Shown: positions 43,589 through 57,300, counted from the stretch's first letter. The stretch is 64,000 nucleotides of DNA from Nematopogon swammerdamellus (GCA_946902875.1 OX336336.1:4558545-4622544); one strand, 5' to 3'. The notes: generated by a model not told the origin, from the sequence alone. Numbers and translations: made by a program.

Positions 43589-43750
43589 CCGGCGCGCGCG
43601 GCGCGCGCGGCGGCAGCATGGCACGGTGCGGTGGGGTGCGGTGCGGTGCGGTAACTCAGTAGCAGCGTGCGGTGCGGAGGCGGCACGGCGGCGGCGGCGG
43701 CGGAGGCGGGGGCGGCGGCGGCGCGGTGGAGGCGCGGGAGGCGCAGACAG
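43588..43750. promoter_or_regulatory. GC/CpG-rich island, possible promoter
   Basis: ggccggcgcgcgcggcgcgc, repeated gtgcggtgcggtgcgg and ggcggcggcggcggaggcgg units. It lies 1.4 kb upstream of the ZAD gene's start codon. Open frames here are low-complexity artefacts. A promoter role is inference from composition and position only. Confidence 0.3.
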
Positions 43751-43898
43751 CGTTATACCACAGTACCTATTAGTTATTCTGTGGTTATACCAACGAAAGC
43801 CATGCGTATAACGCCCCGTCAAGTTACGTACCGGAGCGTATACTGATAGATACCACAGAAGAGAGATATTACTGATACGGTCGTACTGTATACTGGTA

Positions 43899-44278
43899 CG
43901 GAAAATGACACGGTGGCAACATCACCTACAATACAACATCCGAGATGTCAGCTCGTAACAACTGGTGAAGTAGGTGCTATGTCAGTGCTTTTCTTCGGTC
44001 GTACCGGCTTCACTGAAATGGACGGAAAAAAAGAAGGGAGTCATATCCCGAAATAGTTTGTATTTTCCGTCCAGTTTAGTGTAGCCGGCACGACCAAAGG
44101 GAAGCACTGACATGGCACCTAAGTTCACCCGGTGTTATGGGCTGACATCACGGATGTTATAGGTGATATAGCAAACTGTGTCAGTTTACATAAAAAAATC
44201 CCTCAGTCGCCTTTTACGACATGCACGGGGAGAGATGCAGTGGGGCTATTATTTTAAATTACCATCCCACACGGTACA
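43899..44278. mobile_element. Opposed chimeric SINE fragments plus reversed module R
   Basis: 43899-44030 is the SINE tail on the minus strand. 44053-44199 is the SINE tail on the plus strand, ending cagtttacataaaaaaa. 44200-44278 is module R reversed (gtcgccttttacgacatgca .. gtggggctattattttaaat). Confidence 0.7.
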
Positions 44279-45101
44279 AATATACCTAACCTACCTATCT
44301 TTTTTCCATTCGATCCAAACACAGAAGACAGAAATGACGACCGACACGCGGGCGCAGCAGGGCAGGAGCGAGCAAGCGAGCCCGGAACTAAAATTGTATC
44401 TAGTATTGAAGTGCCTGCTAAATTGACGAAGGCAAAAATTTTACCCTTCCGACTGAAGAATTACGTCAATAATTTCATGTAGGCGTTTTTTGTTTTTTAT
44501 TTTTATCTCCTTTCGTGGATAAAATAATAAAAAAAATTGAATAGAGTTTTCTCAGAGCTTTGTGACCTTTGAATCGGTGGTATTGTAAAATTGTAATAAT
44601 ACACACATACTCAGATTTTCAAAAATTCATGCTTTTTTTATATATTTTTAATTTTATGTTTATTACTTACTTTTACTCATTATTAAAAAAACCAGCAATG
44701 CACTTTGTTGGTAAGGAACCAAAATATAGGTTGGTATTTTTTTAATTTTCTGAATGTGTGTCAATTGGTCAGTTTTGGACCTTCTTTGTCGCACTTTTTG
44801 CATGTTTTGCGTATTTGGCGTTTGTCACCGCCTTAAGAAATTAATAAAACTTAAAGATTTATATGCCAAAATTCTTTCTCATCTGGAAGAAACTTTAGTA
44901 AGCGTATGAAGATTTCAGTGAGAATGCAGAATGGATTTAAAAAAAAATACAAACATGAAATTCCGCTTTTTTGGTTGAAAATCCGCTTTTCTCAAGCACA
45001 GCTTCCGCATTTGTTATATCCTCTTTGCTATATCGCCATGCGGCAACATTGATTAGAATTTTCTTTCTTTCGCTCCGTGCGAGCTTTCGTTTGAATTCCG
45101 A
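44279..45101. other. Region upstream of the ZAD gene
   Basis: AT-rich with no repeat recognised. It should contain the promoter and 5' UTR if the CpG island is not used. No clear core-promoter motif is visible. Confidence 0.3.
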
Positions 45102-45124
45102 TTGGTTTTAAAATTTATTATAAA

Positions 45125-45130
45125 ATGTAA
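45125..45130 (+). promoter_or_regulatory. Minimal start-stop uORF (ATG TAA)
   Basis: An ATG directly followed by TAA lies 20 nt before the chosen start codon of the ZAD gene. It can act only if the transcript begins upstream of it, which is not shown. Confidence 0.4.
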
Positions 45131-45149
45131 GATTATTTCCTCCGCCGCG

Positions 45150-45311
45150 ATGGCTGAGAGTATGTTCCTAGTGTTAGACTTCGATTCTGTATGTCGCCTG
45201 TGCCTGACTGCTCGCGGTCGCCTCTTGACCGATATCTTCCACCCAGAGGAGGAAAATGTTGACGAGTGGCCTCCGCTGCACCAACAAATCGCCCTTCTCA
45301 CTGGGATACAG
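45150..45311 (+). CDS. ZAD gene exon 1: first half of ZAD
   Basis: 54 codons, MAESMFLVLDFDSVCRLC .. HQQIALLTGIQ, with the first zinc-binding pair C15/C18. Donor cag-gtttga, phase 0. Confidence 0.9.
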
Positions 45312-48300
45312 GTTTGAACACTGTTTTCATACATAAAATTTGTTTGCAAGTTCCCTGCGAACAACCAACCTGTTTACCTTATCTAGTGGTTCGAAGCGAT
45401 CACAAATCGTTTATTTGTACTATAATTAGTTTTCAAGGCCTTATCTAAACAATTAAAACTATAAAAACTCGTACACAACGTTAGTGCAGTGTTACTCAAA
45501 GTCTGGTCCACAGACACAAGATATAAAAAATACTCATTGTATTATGTTACAATATTGGCAGCTTGTCGGGGGTGAAATTGGCAGCGCCTGAGGCTTCGAC
45601 CCAGTTCGGAAGCAATAAAAAAAATATAAAAACCTGTAATCATGGGGAGTGAACTGACTGTGGTGTCCGTGTAATTCTTGTATTTTTATGGTGAGTATGT
45701 ATTGTTAAATAACTTATTAGCAATACATACTCAATAAGATATAGATACATAACGTGAGATACATTTTTCATGTTTACATAGGTAAGTAAACTAAAGAGTA
45801 GGTAGTTTCACATAGATGCAGTGTACTGTATGTATGTCTCTTTCAGCTGTTTCTCTCTCTCTCTCTTTCTCTCCTTTATTTCTTTCCGTCTGTTTGTCAT
45901 TTCTGTTATTTGTAGGTTTCTGTTAGATTATTTTGTTTCATGTTCATGTCTCAAGCTGTATTCTTACTTATGTACTTAATATTATGTGAAAAACGTTGCT
46001 GGGTCTTTACATACTCAATTTTATTTTGTATTACCTTGTTGTTCTAGATGTAAATTCCTGTTAAAATTTGAATAATAAAATGTTATTTCGGTCTTTTATT
46101 TAATTTTTTTTTAATATACCTTCATAAAAAAATCTGCCAAAGGTCCTCAAATGAACAAATGTTTCATATGGGAGTACACACACTGTAAAACTTTGAGAAG
46201 CTTTGAGAACTTTTAAAACTTTGCGCTAGTGCCTTCTTGTTGGCGCGGTAGCTGGCATGGCGCCTCTCTGAGTGTGTTTTCGAGTGAATTGGTGTTATTG
46301 GCTGATCTTCTTTTGAACTTTTGGGCACAGACACCCGTATCGGATGTTTATAAAAATAAATCAGACTGAATATCATCTAGTATTCTAGTATCTACAATTA
46401 GAATCTTCCATTCATTTTACAGCTTTTAAATTTTAACAGATATAATTGTTGAGATAACAGATCACTACCTTTCATCCGGCGACCGTCGTCGTGTGCGAAC
46501 AGGTACTTACTGTCTGTCCTCCCTCACAGATATCCCCTTCAGACAAGTTGCCGCAGCGCATCTGCTACAAGTGTCGCCACCTGGTGGACCTGTGCTACGA
46601 GCTGCGCGACTCCGCCGAGCGCACGAACCGTCTGCTCATCGAAGCCACTAGCAACTCGGATCAACTTCCGCCACAGAATGACGTGAAGAAAGGTATGTCA
46701 AAAGTATTTGTAAAACATTGTGTATGTTGTTGTGGTTTTGTTGTTGTTATGGTTTGTTGTTGTTGTGGTTTTGTTGTGGTTTGTGGTTTTATTGTTGTTA
46801 TTGTTGTTTTGTTTTGTGGGTATGTCGTTATTGTGGGTTTGTTCCTGTTGTGGTTTTGATTGTTGTGATGTTAGTTTTGTTGTTGTATTTTTTTTCTATT
46901 GCTGTGGTTGATTAAAATAATGAAGACTTTATTGGCTTTACTGTAGTGTATTATGTGCTTGTTGTGTTTATTTTTCTTGATATAATTAACATTAGGTTAT
47001 ATTTGTACCGTGTGGGGTCGGTACTTAAAAAGAATAGCCCCACTGCATCTCTCCCCGTCGCATGTCGTAAAAGTCGACTAAGGGATAAGAAAATTCGTCA
47101 GCCTCGGTAGCTCAGTGGCGCGGTTGGTTAGTCAACTGTTATTAAGCAACGCTGAGCGCGGTCAGTGTTTGGATGGGTGACCGCTCGACCGTTGGAGGCT
47201 GACCGTGGTTCGGATTCCACGTTAAACTGTAGGTCCCTTCCCTTCTTACCTTACTAGGTGGTAGGGTTTATCCCGGCCGGGTTGGTACCACCGCACTGAA
47301 CGAAACGTCGGTCGAAACGGCTATGTAAATAGTTCGTGTTTTCCGTCCAGTTTAGTGTAGCCGACATGAAATGAAGGGAAGCACTGACATGGCACCTAGT
47401 TCACCCTGTGTTATGGGCTGACATCACGGATGTTGTAGGTGATGTAGCCAACCGTGTCAGGTTCCATAAAAAAAAAAAAAAAAAAAAAAAAAAGGTACTT
47501 ATTATATGACTAGAAGCAACTGGAAGACAAACGGCGGGGACATGACATTTTACACAGACATAGACCAAACCAAAAAAACCACCGAGGTTTCCGAACAATA
47601 AAAAAAAAGTTGAAAGAACACATTTCTTGTATGGGGACCCCCCTTAATTTTTACTTTTTCTATTTTATATAATTTTTTGTTATATTCGCCATAAGCTAGC
47701 TATTACGGTTCAGATACAGCCATCGAAAGGACTGACAGACTGACAGACAGACAGACAGACGGCGTAAGCTTAGTAATAGGCTTCCGTACGGGGTACGGAG
47801 ACCATTAGGTCTCATATTATTAAACAAGAAGAAATTTTATGCTAAGTACCTATCTATGGCATAAATCAAAAAACTATTTTTTTTTAGCTGAAGGGGGCAG
47901 ACACTACCATGATAAACCTAACATGTAGATAATTGTGGCTGTTCGTAAGGCTGTCCCCTTCGTAGGCTGGTTTTAAGTAGGTATTATATACTATCTGTGA
48001 ATGATTTCAGAAATTCTGAACAGTGAAGAAACTGGGATATTCACAGAAGACACATTTAACAATCTCGTCGACGAGGATTATCCTGATCCAGGCCCGACTG
48101 AACAGAAATTGGAAGAGGATCCGGCGGTGCCTGTGTGTGACAATTTGGAAGTCAATGTGAACAATAACAGTATCGTAACAGCACCAGTTCGGAACAATGT
48201 TGTGCAAAGTAAGCTATATATAGGCTTAGATGAAGAAATTATACAGACACTTTCTCATACAAAATCATTAGAAAAAAGTATAGCCAATTCAACCCTTACT

Positions 48301-51300
48301 TATGCAGGGTTATTTTGTAAAGATCTCGCAGTTGTTGTTGTTGCATTTTTTAACTGCACACTTCAGTATGGTCACACATCTGGCGCTCATAAAAAATATG
48401 TTTGTTGTTTTATGTGGTGATAAATTGTGACAATTAGAGATAAAATAATTTTTCAATGTTTCCTCAATGGTCTAAATTCTCGAAGTAATTTTTTTAGGAA
48501 ATATTTCCTTTCAGTACTTTAGGATTTCAAAAGTCTTTACCTTATGTAAGTTTTAAATTATTTAGCGCATAATTCGAAATTTGTCCATCTATGGTGGTGC
48601 ACCTGTGTACCTCATTCCACATCTAATCCTACTATACCTAACCTAATACAAATAAAAAACCTAACAAAACCTATACCTTCTTCATCTTTAGGTTACTTCA
48701 AGTTCATCATTCTAGCATCCTAAATTTAAGTGTTCATCTTCACCTCTCGCCCGCTTCCTCTATTGAAGAACTTTCCACACCCTGTAAATCAGGGTGTTTT
48801 ATACATACTAGCTTTTGCCCACGGCTTCGCTCGTGTAAATTCGTATTTAAAAAGAAAAAATTAAGTAAGCCCGCTTCGGTTTGTATGAGAGCCACATCTT
48901 AGCGTAACCGGAATAGAATTTTATTTAGCCTATCCTGTGTTCCACATAGTTAAATGTGCTTGTACAAAGTTTCATCGGATTCGGATGATCGATTTATGAG
49001 TTATGGAGGAACATACATACATACAGAAAATATTTCTAAAAATCCTTAATTTAGTTTTAGTATCATACATAGAGTCTACAAATGCAATATCTCATAAAAC
49101 AAAGTAACTTACTCCATGACTATCCCTTACAGATTTATTATTAGTATTGAGTATTGATATTGATTGATGATTGATGAGAATAAAGGTTTTTAAAATCTGC
49201 AATTTTAAAAATTTCAGAAACTTCGCCCAAGAAGCATTTCAAACTCAAGCACCCCAAGAAACTGACATGCGAAATCTGTCTCACCCCATTCCAATCGAAA
49301 GAGAAAATGTCGCTTCACGTACGACAACACTACCAGGGCTCCGACCTCACGCCGTACGTGAACATGAGAAGGCCGTTCCGATGTGAGCAGTGCGACCAGG
49401 AAGTTCTGAACAAGACGCAGCTCGTTCATCATCATCTGAGACATTTGAATTTGAACCCGTTCTTCTGCCGACAGCCCGGCTGCAGTTACATTGGCAAGTC
49501 TAAGGTTGGGCATTTTTTAAGGTGCTTACTTTTATTATTATTATTATTATTATTTATTTATATACACTAGCAGCTTGCAGCTGATGCGTGTACTTCACGT
49601 GTTGAGTGCACTGTTTTATAATAGATCTTATTTATATTTTTTATTGTTTTATTTTTTTTTTTTTTTTATTTTTTTTAGAGAGAAAGTAATAAGTGACATT
49701 TCAACTGTCTAGGGTAAGATATTATTTAAGGGACCTATTTAAAGCAAATGTGAAAACAATGTAATTCTGTTTATATCACATGCATATGCAAATAGCGCTC
49801 CACCGCCATAAAATAAATATGGCGATGAATGCTCGAACTATGAAAGGCAAGCTTTGAAATTTTTCAAAATCTCTCTTTTCGCCACTTTTCTCACAGTGAT
49901 GACCAGGGATCGGAATAGTTAAAACAGTATAAATACCTAATGTTGGCGAGATGACCTGACATGAAGTGGTTAAAACCACCTCTTTCGGGAATTCTGAAAA
50001 ATTTCCGAGAGTTCTGGGATTTGAAATATATATCCTGGTACCTAGTGATATAGTTAGTAACTTTTGATATGCATGACAACACATGCACATGCACCTTAAT
50101 CAGATTTTTTATTTAAAATTTTATTTTTATTTTTAAATAAGGTAATCATACATTACATCATGTTACAAGTGTCAAAAGTTACTAACTATATGACTACCAG
50201 AAAATATTTTTGAAATCCCGGAATTCCTGGGAATTTTTCAGAATTCCCGAAAGAGGTTGTTTTAACCAGTCCATGTTAGGTCTTTTCGCCAACATTAGGT
50301 ATTGATACTCTACCTATTCCGATCCCTGGTGATGACCACCGAGATAAAATTAATTTCGAGAGTAGATTCTTAGAGAGCAATTTTGCTAAAAGATTTATCC
50401 ATTGATTGCAGCAAAAGGGTTAAAAAATAATGTTATCATAATTATTCAAAATACTTTAGGATGCTCTTCGTCAGCACGGCTACACGCACGGCGGACGCTC
50501 GTACGTCTGCGAAACCTGCGGCTCTTCCTTCCGGAGGAACTTCGACCTGCAGCAACACATCATCCGGCACGCAGACGAGGGCACACGCTTCCCATGCCGC
50601 CGCTGCGGCGTCGTGTGCGCCAACAGGATCACGTACCGCAGCCACATGAGGACGCACGAGCGAGCACGCAGGTGTGTTGACACAGTAGTCCTGCAGCAAC
50701 ACATCATCCGGCACGCAGACGAGGGCGCACGCTTCCCGTGCCGCCGCTGCGGCGTCGTGTGCGCCAACAGGATCACGTACCGCAGCCACATGAGGACGTA
50801 CGAGCGAGCACGCAGGTGTGTTGACACAGTAGTCCTGCAGCAACACATCATCCGGCACGCAGACGAGGGCACACGCGTCCCATGCCGCCGCTGCGGCGTC
50901 GTGTGCGCCAACAGGATCACGTACCGCAGCCACATGAGGACGCACGAGCGAGCACGCAGGTGTGTTGACACAGTAGTCCTGCAGCAACACACATCATCCG
51001 GCACGCAGACGAGGGCAGACGCTTCCCGTGCCGCCGCTGCAGCGTCGTGTGCGCCAACAGGATCACGTACCGCAGCCACATGAGGACGCACGAGCGAGCA
51101 CGCAGGTGTGATGACGCAGTAGTCCTGCAGCAATACACATCATCCGGCACGCAGACGAGGGCACACGCTTCCCGTGCCGCCGCTGCGGCGTCGTGTGCGC
51201 CAACAGGATCACGTACCGCAGCCACATGAGGACGCACGAGCGAGCACGCAGGTGTGATGACGCAGTAGTCCTGCAGCAACACACATCATCCGGCACGCAG

Positions 51301-54300
51301 ACGAGGGCACACGCTTCCCATGCCGCCGCTGCGGCGTCGTGTGCGCCAACAGGATCACGTACCGCAGCCACATGAGGACGCACGAGCGAGCACGCAGGTG
51401 TGTTGTGACACAGTAATCCTGCAGCAACACACATCATTCGGCACGCAGACGAGGGCACACGCTTCCCGTGCCGCCGCTGCGGTGTCGTGTGCGCCAACAG
51501 GATCACGTACCGCAGCCACATGAGGACGCACGAGCGAGCACGCATGTGTGTTGACACAGTAGTCCTGCAGCAACACATCATCCGGCACGCAGTTGAAGGT
51601 TGAAGGTGTGTTGTTTGTTGTTGTTGCTTTGGTTTGGGGTTGGCTCTGGGCCTGCAAACAAAGCTTGGTTGGAGACCTTCGTGCAAAACCCCGCGATCTC
51701 CAGCTACCCCAGGGAGACTGACATATAACTGCAAATGTTTTTCTTCCAGTCAACCTTTCCTTAAATGACCTTGAATTTAAGAAAAATGTGCCAATTTTTG
51801 TTTTTGTTTAATAAATTTGGTGCACTGTTTGTGTGTAGTTACAAATGCGAGCGTGTGGGGTGTCCAAAGGCGTTCTACCACCGCGCGGAGCTGCGTACGC
51901 ACACGCGTTCGCACGACAACGACCGCAGCTACCGCTGCCATCTGTGCGTCTCTTCGTACATCTCACAGTCGCAGCTTAATCGGTACTACGCGGCACTCAG
52001 AATTCCTTTATCTTGGCTTCCCAATTAATTAATATGCTTACACCTCTTGGCTTCCCAATTAATTAATATGCGTGCACCTCTTGGCTTCCCAATTAATTAA
52101 TATGCTTACAGGGAAGCCAAGAGGCTTGGGAGGGAAGCCAAGAGGCTCTTAGCTTCCCAATTAATTAATATGCTTACACCTAGTATTGTGCTCTGATCCT
52201 TCTGACTCAACACCCATAAAAAGCCGTTTTTTATTGAACCAAAAAACAACCGATATACGTTTGAGATTGCATATAATTTTCTTAAATCTAACATTATATC
52301 ATTACTTAAATTCTACTTATCTGCACACAATTCGCAGAAAAAAACAGTACATACATGAAAGTTAGGTACAAAAGAAAATACGCTAGTTTGAAAGCAAACC
52401 TTGTGTACACTTGTTTTATTCCCTTGTGCCTAAACTGGTCCAATTGGCCGTCTTATAGGCAGTATTAATACTATGCAGTAATATACCTACTATTAATCTA
52501 TTTTTAGTTCTAAAATCTAAAATCTACCTGCTTCTTTTATTTACCATATATTATGTGAGTGAGTGTGTGTGTGGTGTAGATTGTGAGAAGTGATGGGACA
52601 TAAACTGTAAATAAAAAAAAGAGTTCACATTCATTGAGTCAGACAATATATAATGTCTGAACAGCAGTGGCGGTTATCCAGGTGAAGCAAGTGAAGCACC
52701 GCCTCACTTAATTATCTTGAAGGTAAAGAAAAAAAATTTTCAAAATACCATGAAAGAAAATTAAAAAAAAGTCCATCCAAACTGATCAGAGAACATTATA
52801 GACCAGAAGCGAACGGCGCACGGCGGCGGGGCGCGGCGGCGCGTAGGCGAGCCGGCGGTGCGGCGCGGGGAGGTGGTGCGAGAGGGGTCCTTAGAGGTGA
52901 CGAACGAAATACTTCAGCTCTGCGCCAAAGATGTGTTAATGCATACAATACACATGTACTTGTCCACGCGCGTGTGTTGGCGCAAATGCCGACGACAGCA
53001 CCATACAGCACAGCGCATAATTTGAAAAAGTACCAGGGACACAGCCATGACAAGGAGCCGCACGCGCGGGAAAAATCATTGCATGACATTGTTCACAGTT
53101 GGTGAGACGACGGACACATCCGGCTCATATCGCTTCACCTCGTAGAGACAAAAGTTTGACCTTGAATTCGTTGCATTTACCTAGCAATTGAGGCGCTGAT
53201 AAATCCTGCCGCATGAATGAACGATTACGTCGTCGCTTCGCTCGCCTAGACGGGCGGCGAGCGCTCTGTGTTCCCTTGAAGTACCAGGATACAATCGGTA
53301 GATAAGAGTCTCAGTAAATAACATAACATGTCATACAGCACAGCGCATAATTTGAAAAAGTACCAGGGACACAGCTATGACAAGGAGCCGCACGCGCGGG
53401 AAAAAACATTGCATGAAATTTGAATTCGTGGCATGTATAATGCGCGGGACGGATCTCGGCGTGTCGTCGCCCGCCACGCGCATACACTATACACGTACGG
53501 TGCGGGTGCGAGGGAGAACACTGACGAACCGCTGCGGCGGCGACACGCCTAGATCCGCCCCGCGCATTATACCTAGCAATTGAGGCGCTAATAAATCCTG
53601 CTGCATAAGAACGACGTCATCGCTGCGCTCGCCTGCGAGCGCAGCGATGCGGCGAGCGCTCATAAAGCTCATGAAGTACCAGGGCACAATCGGCAGATAA
53701 GAGTCTCAGTAAATAACATAACATGTCATACAATATTTTTTCCCGCGCACAGCTCCCCACCACGGCCAACCCTACCAAAAAGGTAACGATTTTGTGGTCC
53801 GATTGATGTTGAAGTACCAGGGTGCAATCGGTAGATAAGAGTCTCTGTAAATAACCTATCATGTCCCATAATATTTCTTCCCACAGAGCTCCACACAGCT
53901 CCCACGGCCTCTCTCGGCTGCTCTCCTGGCACCTTTTCAAATTATGTGCAAAATTCTATCATAGGAATATAAATTTGTATTACGTCGCTGCGCTCCTTTA
54001 TTTATTATATATGTCGTAGGATGATTTGATAAATCGAATTTTCGCGAAAATTCTAGGGATTTTGCGAAAACACGGATAATTAGATTCGAGGTTAGAGGTC
54101 GAGACTTCAGGTCTCGGTGAGATCTATCCATCTGTCACATGAACTTTTGTTTTGGTCATAACTCGAGAACCACTGGTGCTAGACCCATCGTGTTGGTACT
54201 CAAACTTCAGGTCTCGGTGAGATCTATCCATCTGTCACAAGAACTTTTGTTTTGGTCATAACTCGAGAACCACTGGTGCTATACCCATCGTGTTGGTACT

Positions 54301-57300
54301 CAAACTTCAGGTCTCGATGAGATTTATCCATCTGTCACATGAACTTTTGTTTTGGTCATAACTCGAGAACCACTGGTGCTAGACCCATCGTGTTGGTACT
54401 CAAACTTCAGGTCTCGATGAGATTTATCCATCTGTCACAAGAACTTTTGTTTTGGTCATAACTCGAGAACCACTGGTGCTAGATCCATCGTGTTGGTACT
54501 CAAACTTCAGGTCTAAGCTATGTAGGTGGATTTTTAGTCGCCTCACTAAAATTTATTGGTCAAAGCCGCCACTGCTGAACAGATAACACTATCAATCTAG
54601 TTTCCCATGAAAAAGAAGTATTTATTTATATCACAATATGTCAGTTTGTCTTTACATAAAATAAACATAATTAAATCCTACAATTTTCTCATGCGACTGG
54701 CGCAGACACGTGCGTATGCACCAGATACGCAGACTCAACAAGTGCGACAAGTGTTGCGCCACCTTCGACAACTACGCCGCGTTCTGCAACCACCGCATCC
54801 GCACGCACGGCGCCTGGCAACCGCACAAGTGCATCGGCTGCAACCAGGGGTGAGTCGCGACCGTTTTACACGTTGAGGGAGACCGATCCCAGCCTCGTTC
54901 GTTCTTTTATTGTGGCCTTTTTTGTTTTTCTCCAATATTGATTCAGTCTTTGAAAATGAACTGCCGTGCACCCGACGCACGGCAGTGCCCCCGCCAAGTC
55001 GTGCAAACACGGCCGTACCATCCTTTTCCGCGAAGCAACTCTTTTTTGCCAAAACAACTTTTCTGTCTCCTGTATCTTTGTTGTTATTATTGTAGCCTGA
55101 TGCGTTGTCACAATTTTTGTTTCCACAATAAATAATCTTGTCCTAACACTTGGCTAAATGTGGTAGGTCGGTGTTGTACTGTAAGTTACAAGAGTACTTG
55201 CAGCACAAAACCGACTACTCTGCTTACCCCGATAGTCGGGATACACCCTATGTAGGACTTCGGCCTCTCGCGTTCGGGAGGTGCGGTCCACTCTCCCTGG
55301 CTGACCAGGCCTGTCTGGGAATGGTTTCTGTCAATACAATATTCTGTGAAAATAATCTAAACATAATGTACATAATTTACTTTAAAAAAAAAGAATACCT
55401 ACAAATTATATCAATAAAAGTTATAGGAAATGTTTTGTAGTATATTTTTTTCTTCTCTTTTTCTTGTATCTTTGTAATTTACTTTTCTTTACGGAACTTG
55501 TGAAAATTGTGCACTTTAGAACATAAACTCGAAGAAAGAGGCTTTCAGTTTGTGCTATTTACTGGCTGTGCCTGGTGCTCCACTCGCTGTAAAGGAATTG
55601 GTAGATTTTTTCTGCGTGGATGTGTATGGTGTAATGGCGTGATGCTAGATAGCCATAACCTGGTGGAGATTTGTCTTGTGTTCTTGAGTTTAAAGCGAAC
55701 GTGCATATATAAGGTATTTCATTAGTAGGTAAAGATACGCTAAGGGGTGTATGTGTATCAGATACTGATCACGTTCCCAAACCAATATTTTTTTTTAAGA
55801 TATATAAAACCTACTCACTCCTCAAATTTTATATGTGAAGTGCGCGTATTTCACCTTAATAATGGGTACGGGAACGTGATCAGTATCTGATATACATACA
55901 CCCCTTAGCTTATCGTTACCTACTATTGAAAGACCTTATATACATATACACAGGTGGCAGTCGTTTAGCTCAATAGTTATCTTGTCCGAACACTTTGCTA
56001 AATGTGGTGGGCCGGTGTTGTGCTGTAAGTTACAAGAGTACTTGCAGCACAACGCCGACTACTCTGCTTACCACGATAGTCGGTATACAGCGTGCGGTGT
56101 GCTTGTAGGTACCAGAGCGAAGCGCACCTGGAGAAGCACACACTGCGCTGCAAGCTGGCCATCAACGTGAAGACTCTGCTCGGCGCGGAGGACGTCAACT
56201 CTCTCGGCCTGCCCAGCCCTCAGCAGGTGACGACTATTCATCATTTGACTTGTCATTTTATTATTATTGTTACTTTTTTTCACATTTTTACCATGCATTT
56301 ATATTAACCTGTTACGTTCCCTGTCATCCGCGCGGATGACCCTAAACAATACAAAACAATAGATAAGTTTAAGTTAGGAAGTGAATAGGTTAATTTTAAA
56401 TTTTATATTATACAAAAACTTATAAAAATACACAAAATTAATACAAAATCTAAATAAAACGGTAAATATCCGCCGGCGGCGGGAAGCAGGCCTCCAAGCG
56501 CGCCGGCGGGTGCAGGCCGTGGCTACGGAGCTCTCCGAGACGACGCGAGACTAGCTACGAGCGACAGGTGGTGGTACTGTACTGTGTGGGGTCGGTACTT
56601 AATAAGAATAGTCCCACTGCATCTCTCCCCGTGCATGTCGTAAAAGGCGACTAAGGGATAAGCGGCCTGCAGACACCCCGGTCGACTTGTGGTTTCCATG
56701 GAAGACATAGGCTGGCTGAGGTAGCTGGAGACTGCGAGGTTTTGCACGAAGGTCCCCAACCAAGCGGGATTAGTTTGCAGGCCTAGAGCCAACCCCAAAC
56801 CAAAACAACAACAACAACCCAGTCGGCTACAATTTGAGCATACCACCTAGTAAGGGGCAAGGGAAGGGACCTACAGTTTTACACCGGTTTCGAACGGTGA
56901 AGCAGCAGTTTTTAAGGTATGCACGTAAATTTTTTCGTCAGAAAAAACTCATTGGTACACAACGACCGGATTCGAACCGAGGACCTCTCGCATGAGAAGC
57001 CGATGCCCAAACCACTCGGGCACCCGCCGCTTAAATTAATTTTGCATTTATATTAATTTTACATATTTTATATTATACAAAAACTTATAAAAATACACTA
57101 AATTAATGCAAAATCTAAATAAAAACGGTAAATATCCACCGGCGGCGGGAGGCAGGCCTCCAAGCACGCCGGCGGGTGCAGGCCGTTGCTACGGAGCTCT
57201 CCAAGACGACGCGAGGCTAGCTACGAGCGATAGGTGGTGGTACTAGACACGTAGGCCACCAACACCCCCATCTCGGAGAGCTCCGTATCCGCCGGACTGC

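Noticed and set aside
43474..43822. Arg/Ala-rich ORFs in the GC-rich island
   Set aside because: Low-complexity translation of GCG and GTGCG repeats; no splice or domain support.
46718..46915. Cys/Val-rich open frames after exon 2
   Set aside because: Products of a GTT microsatellite directly following the exon 2 donor.
48209..48420. Extension of exon 3 to an in-frame stop
   Set aside because: A good gtaagc donor at 48209 fits exon 4 in phase, and the extension has no homology-like features.
50442..51734. Long repeated open frames on the minus strand and in a second plus frame over the array
   Set aside because: They arise because the 144-bp unit is a multiple of three and has no stops in several frames; only the finger frame matches a known domain and splice phases.
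51839..52020. Reading past the exon 6 donor to the in-frame stop
   Set aside because: Finger 7 would lose both histidines; splicing to exon 7 completes it exactly.
56900..57030. tRNA gene on the minus strand
   Set aside because: It continues into the family-B SINE body, and the acceptor arms do not pair convincingly.
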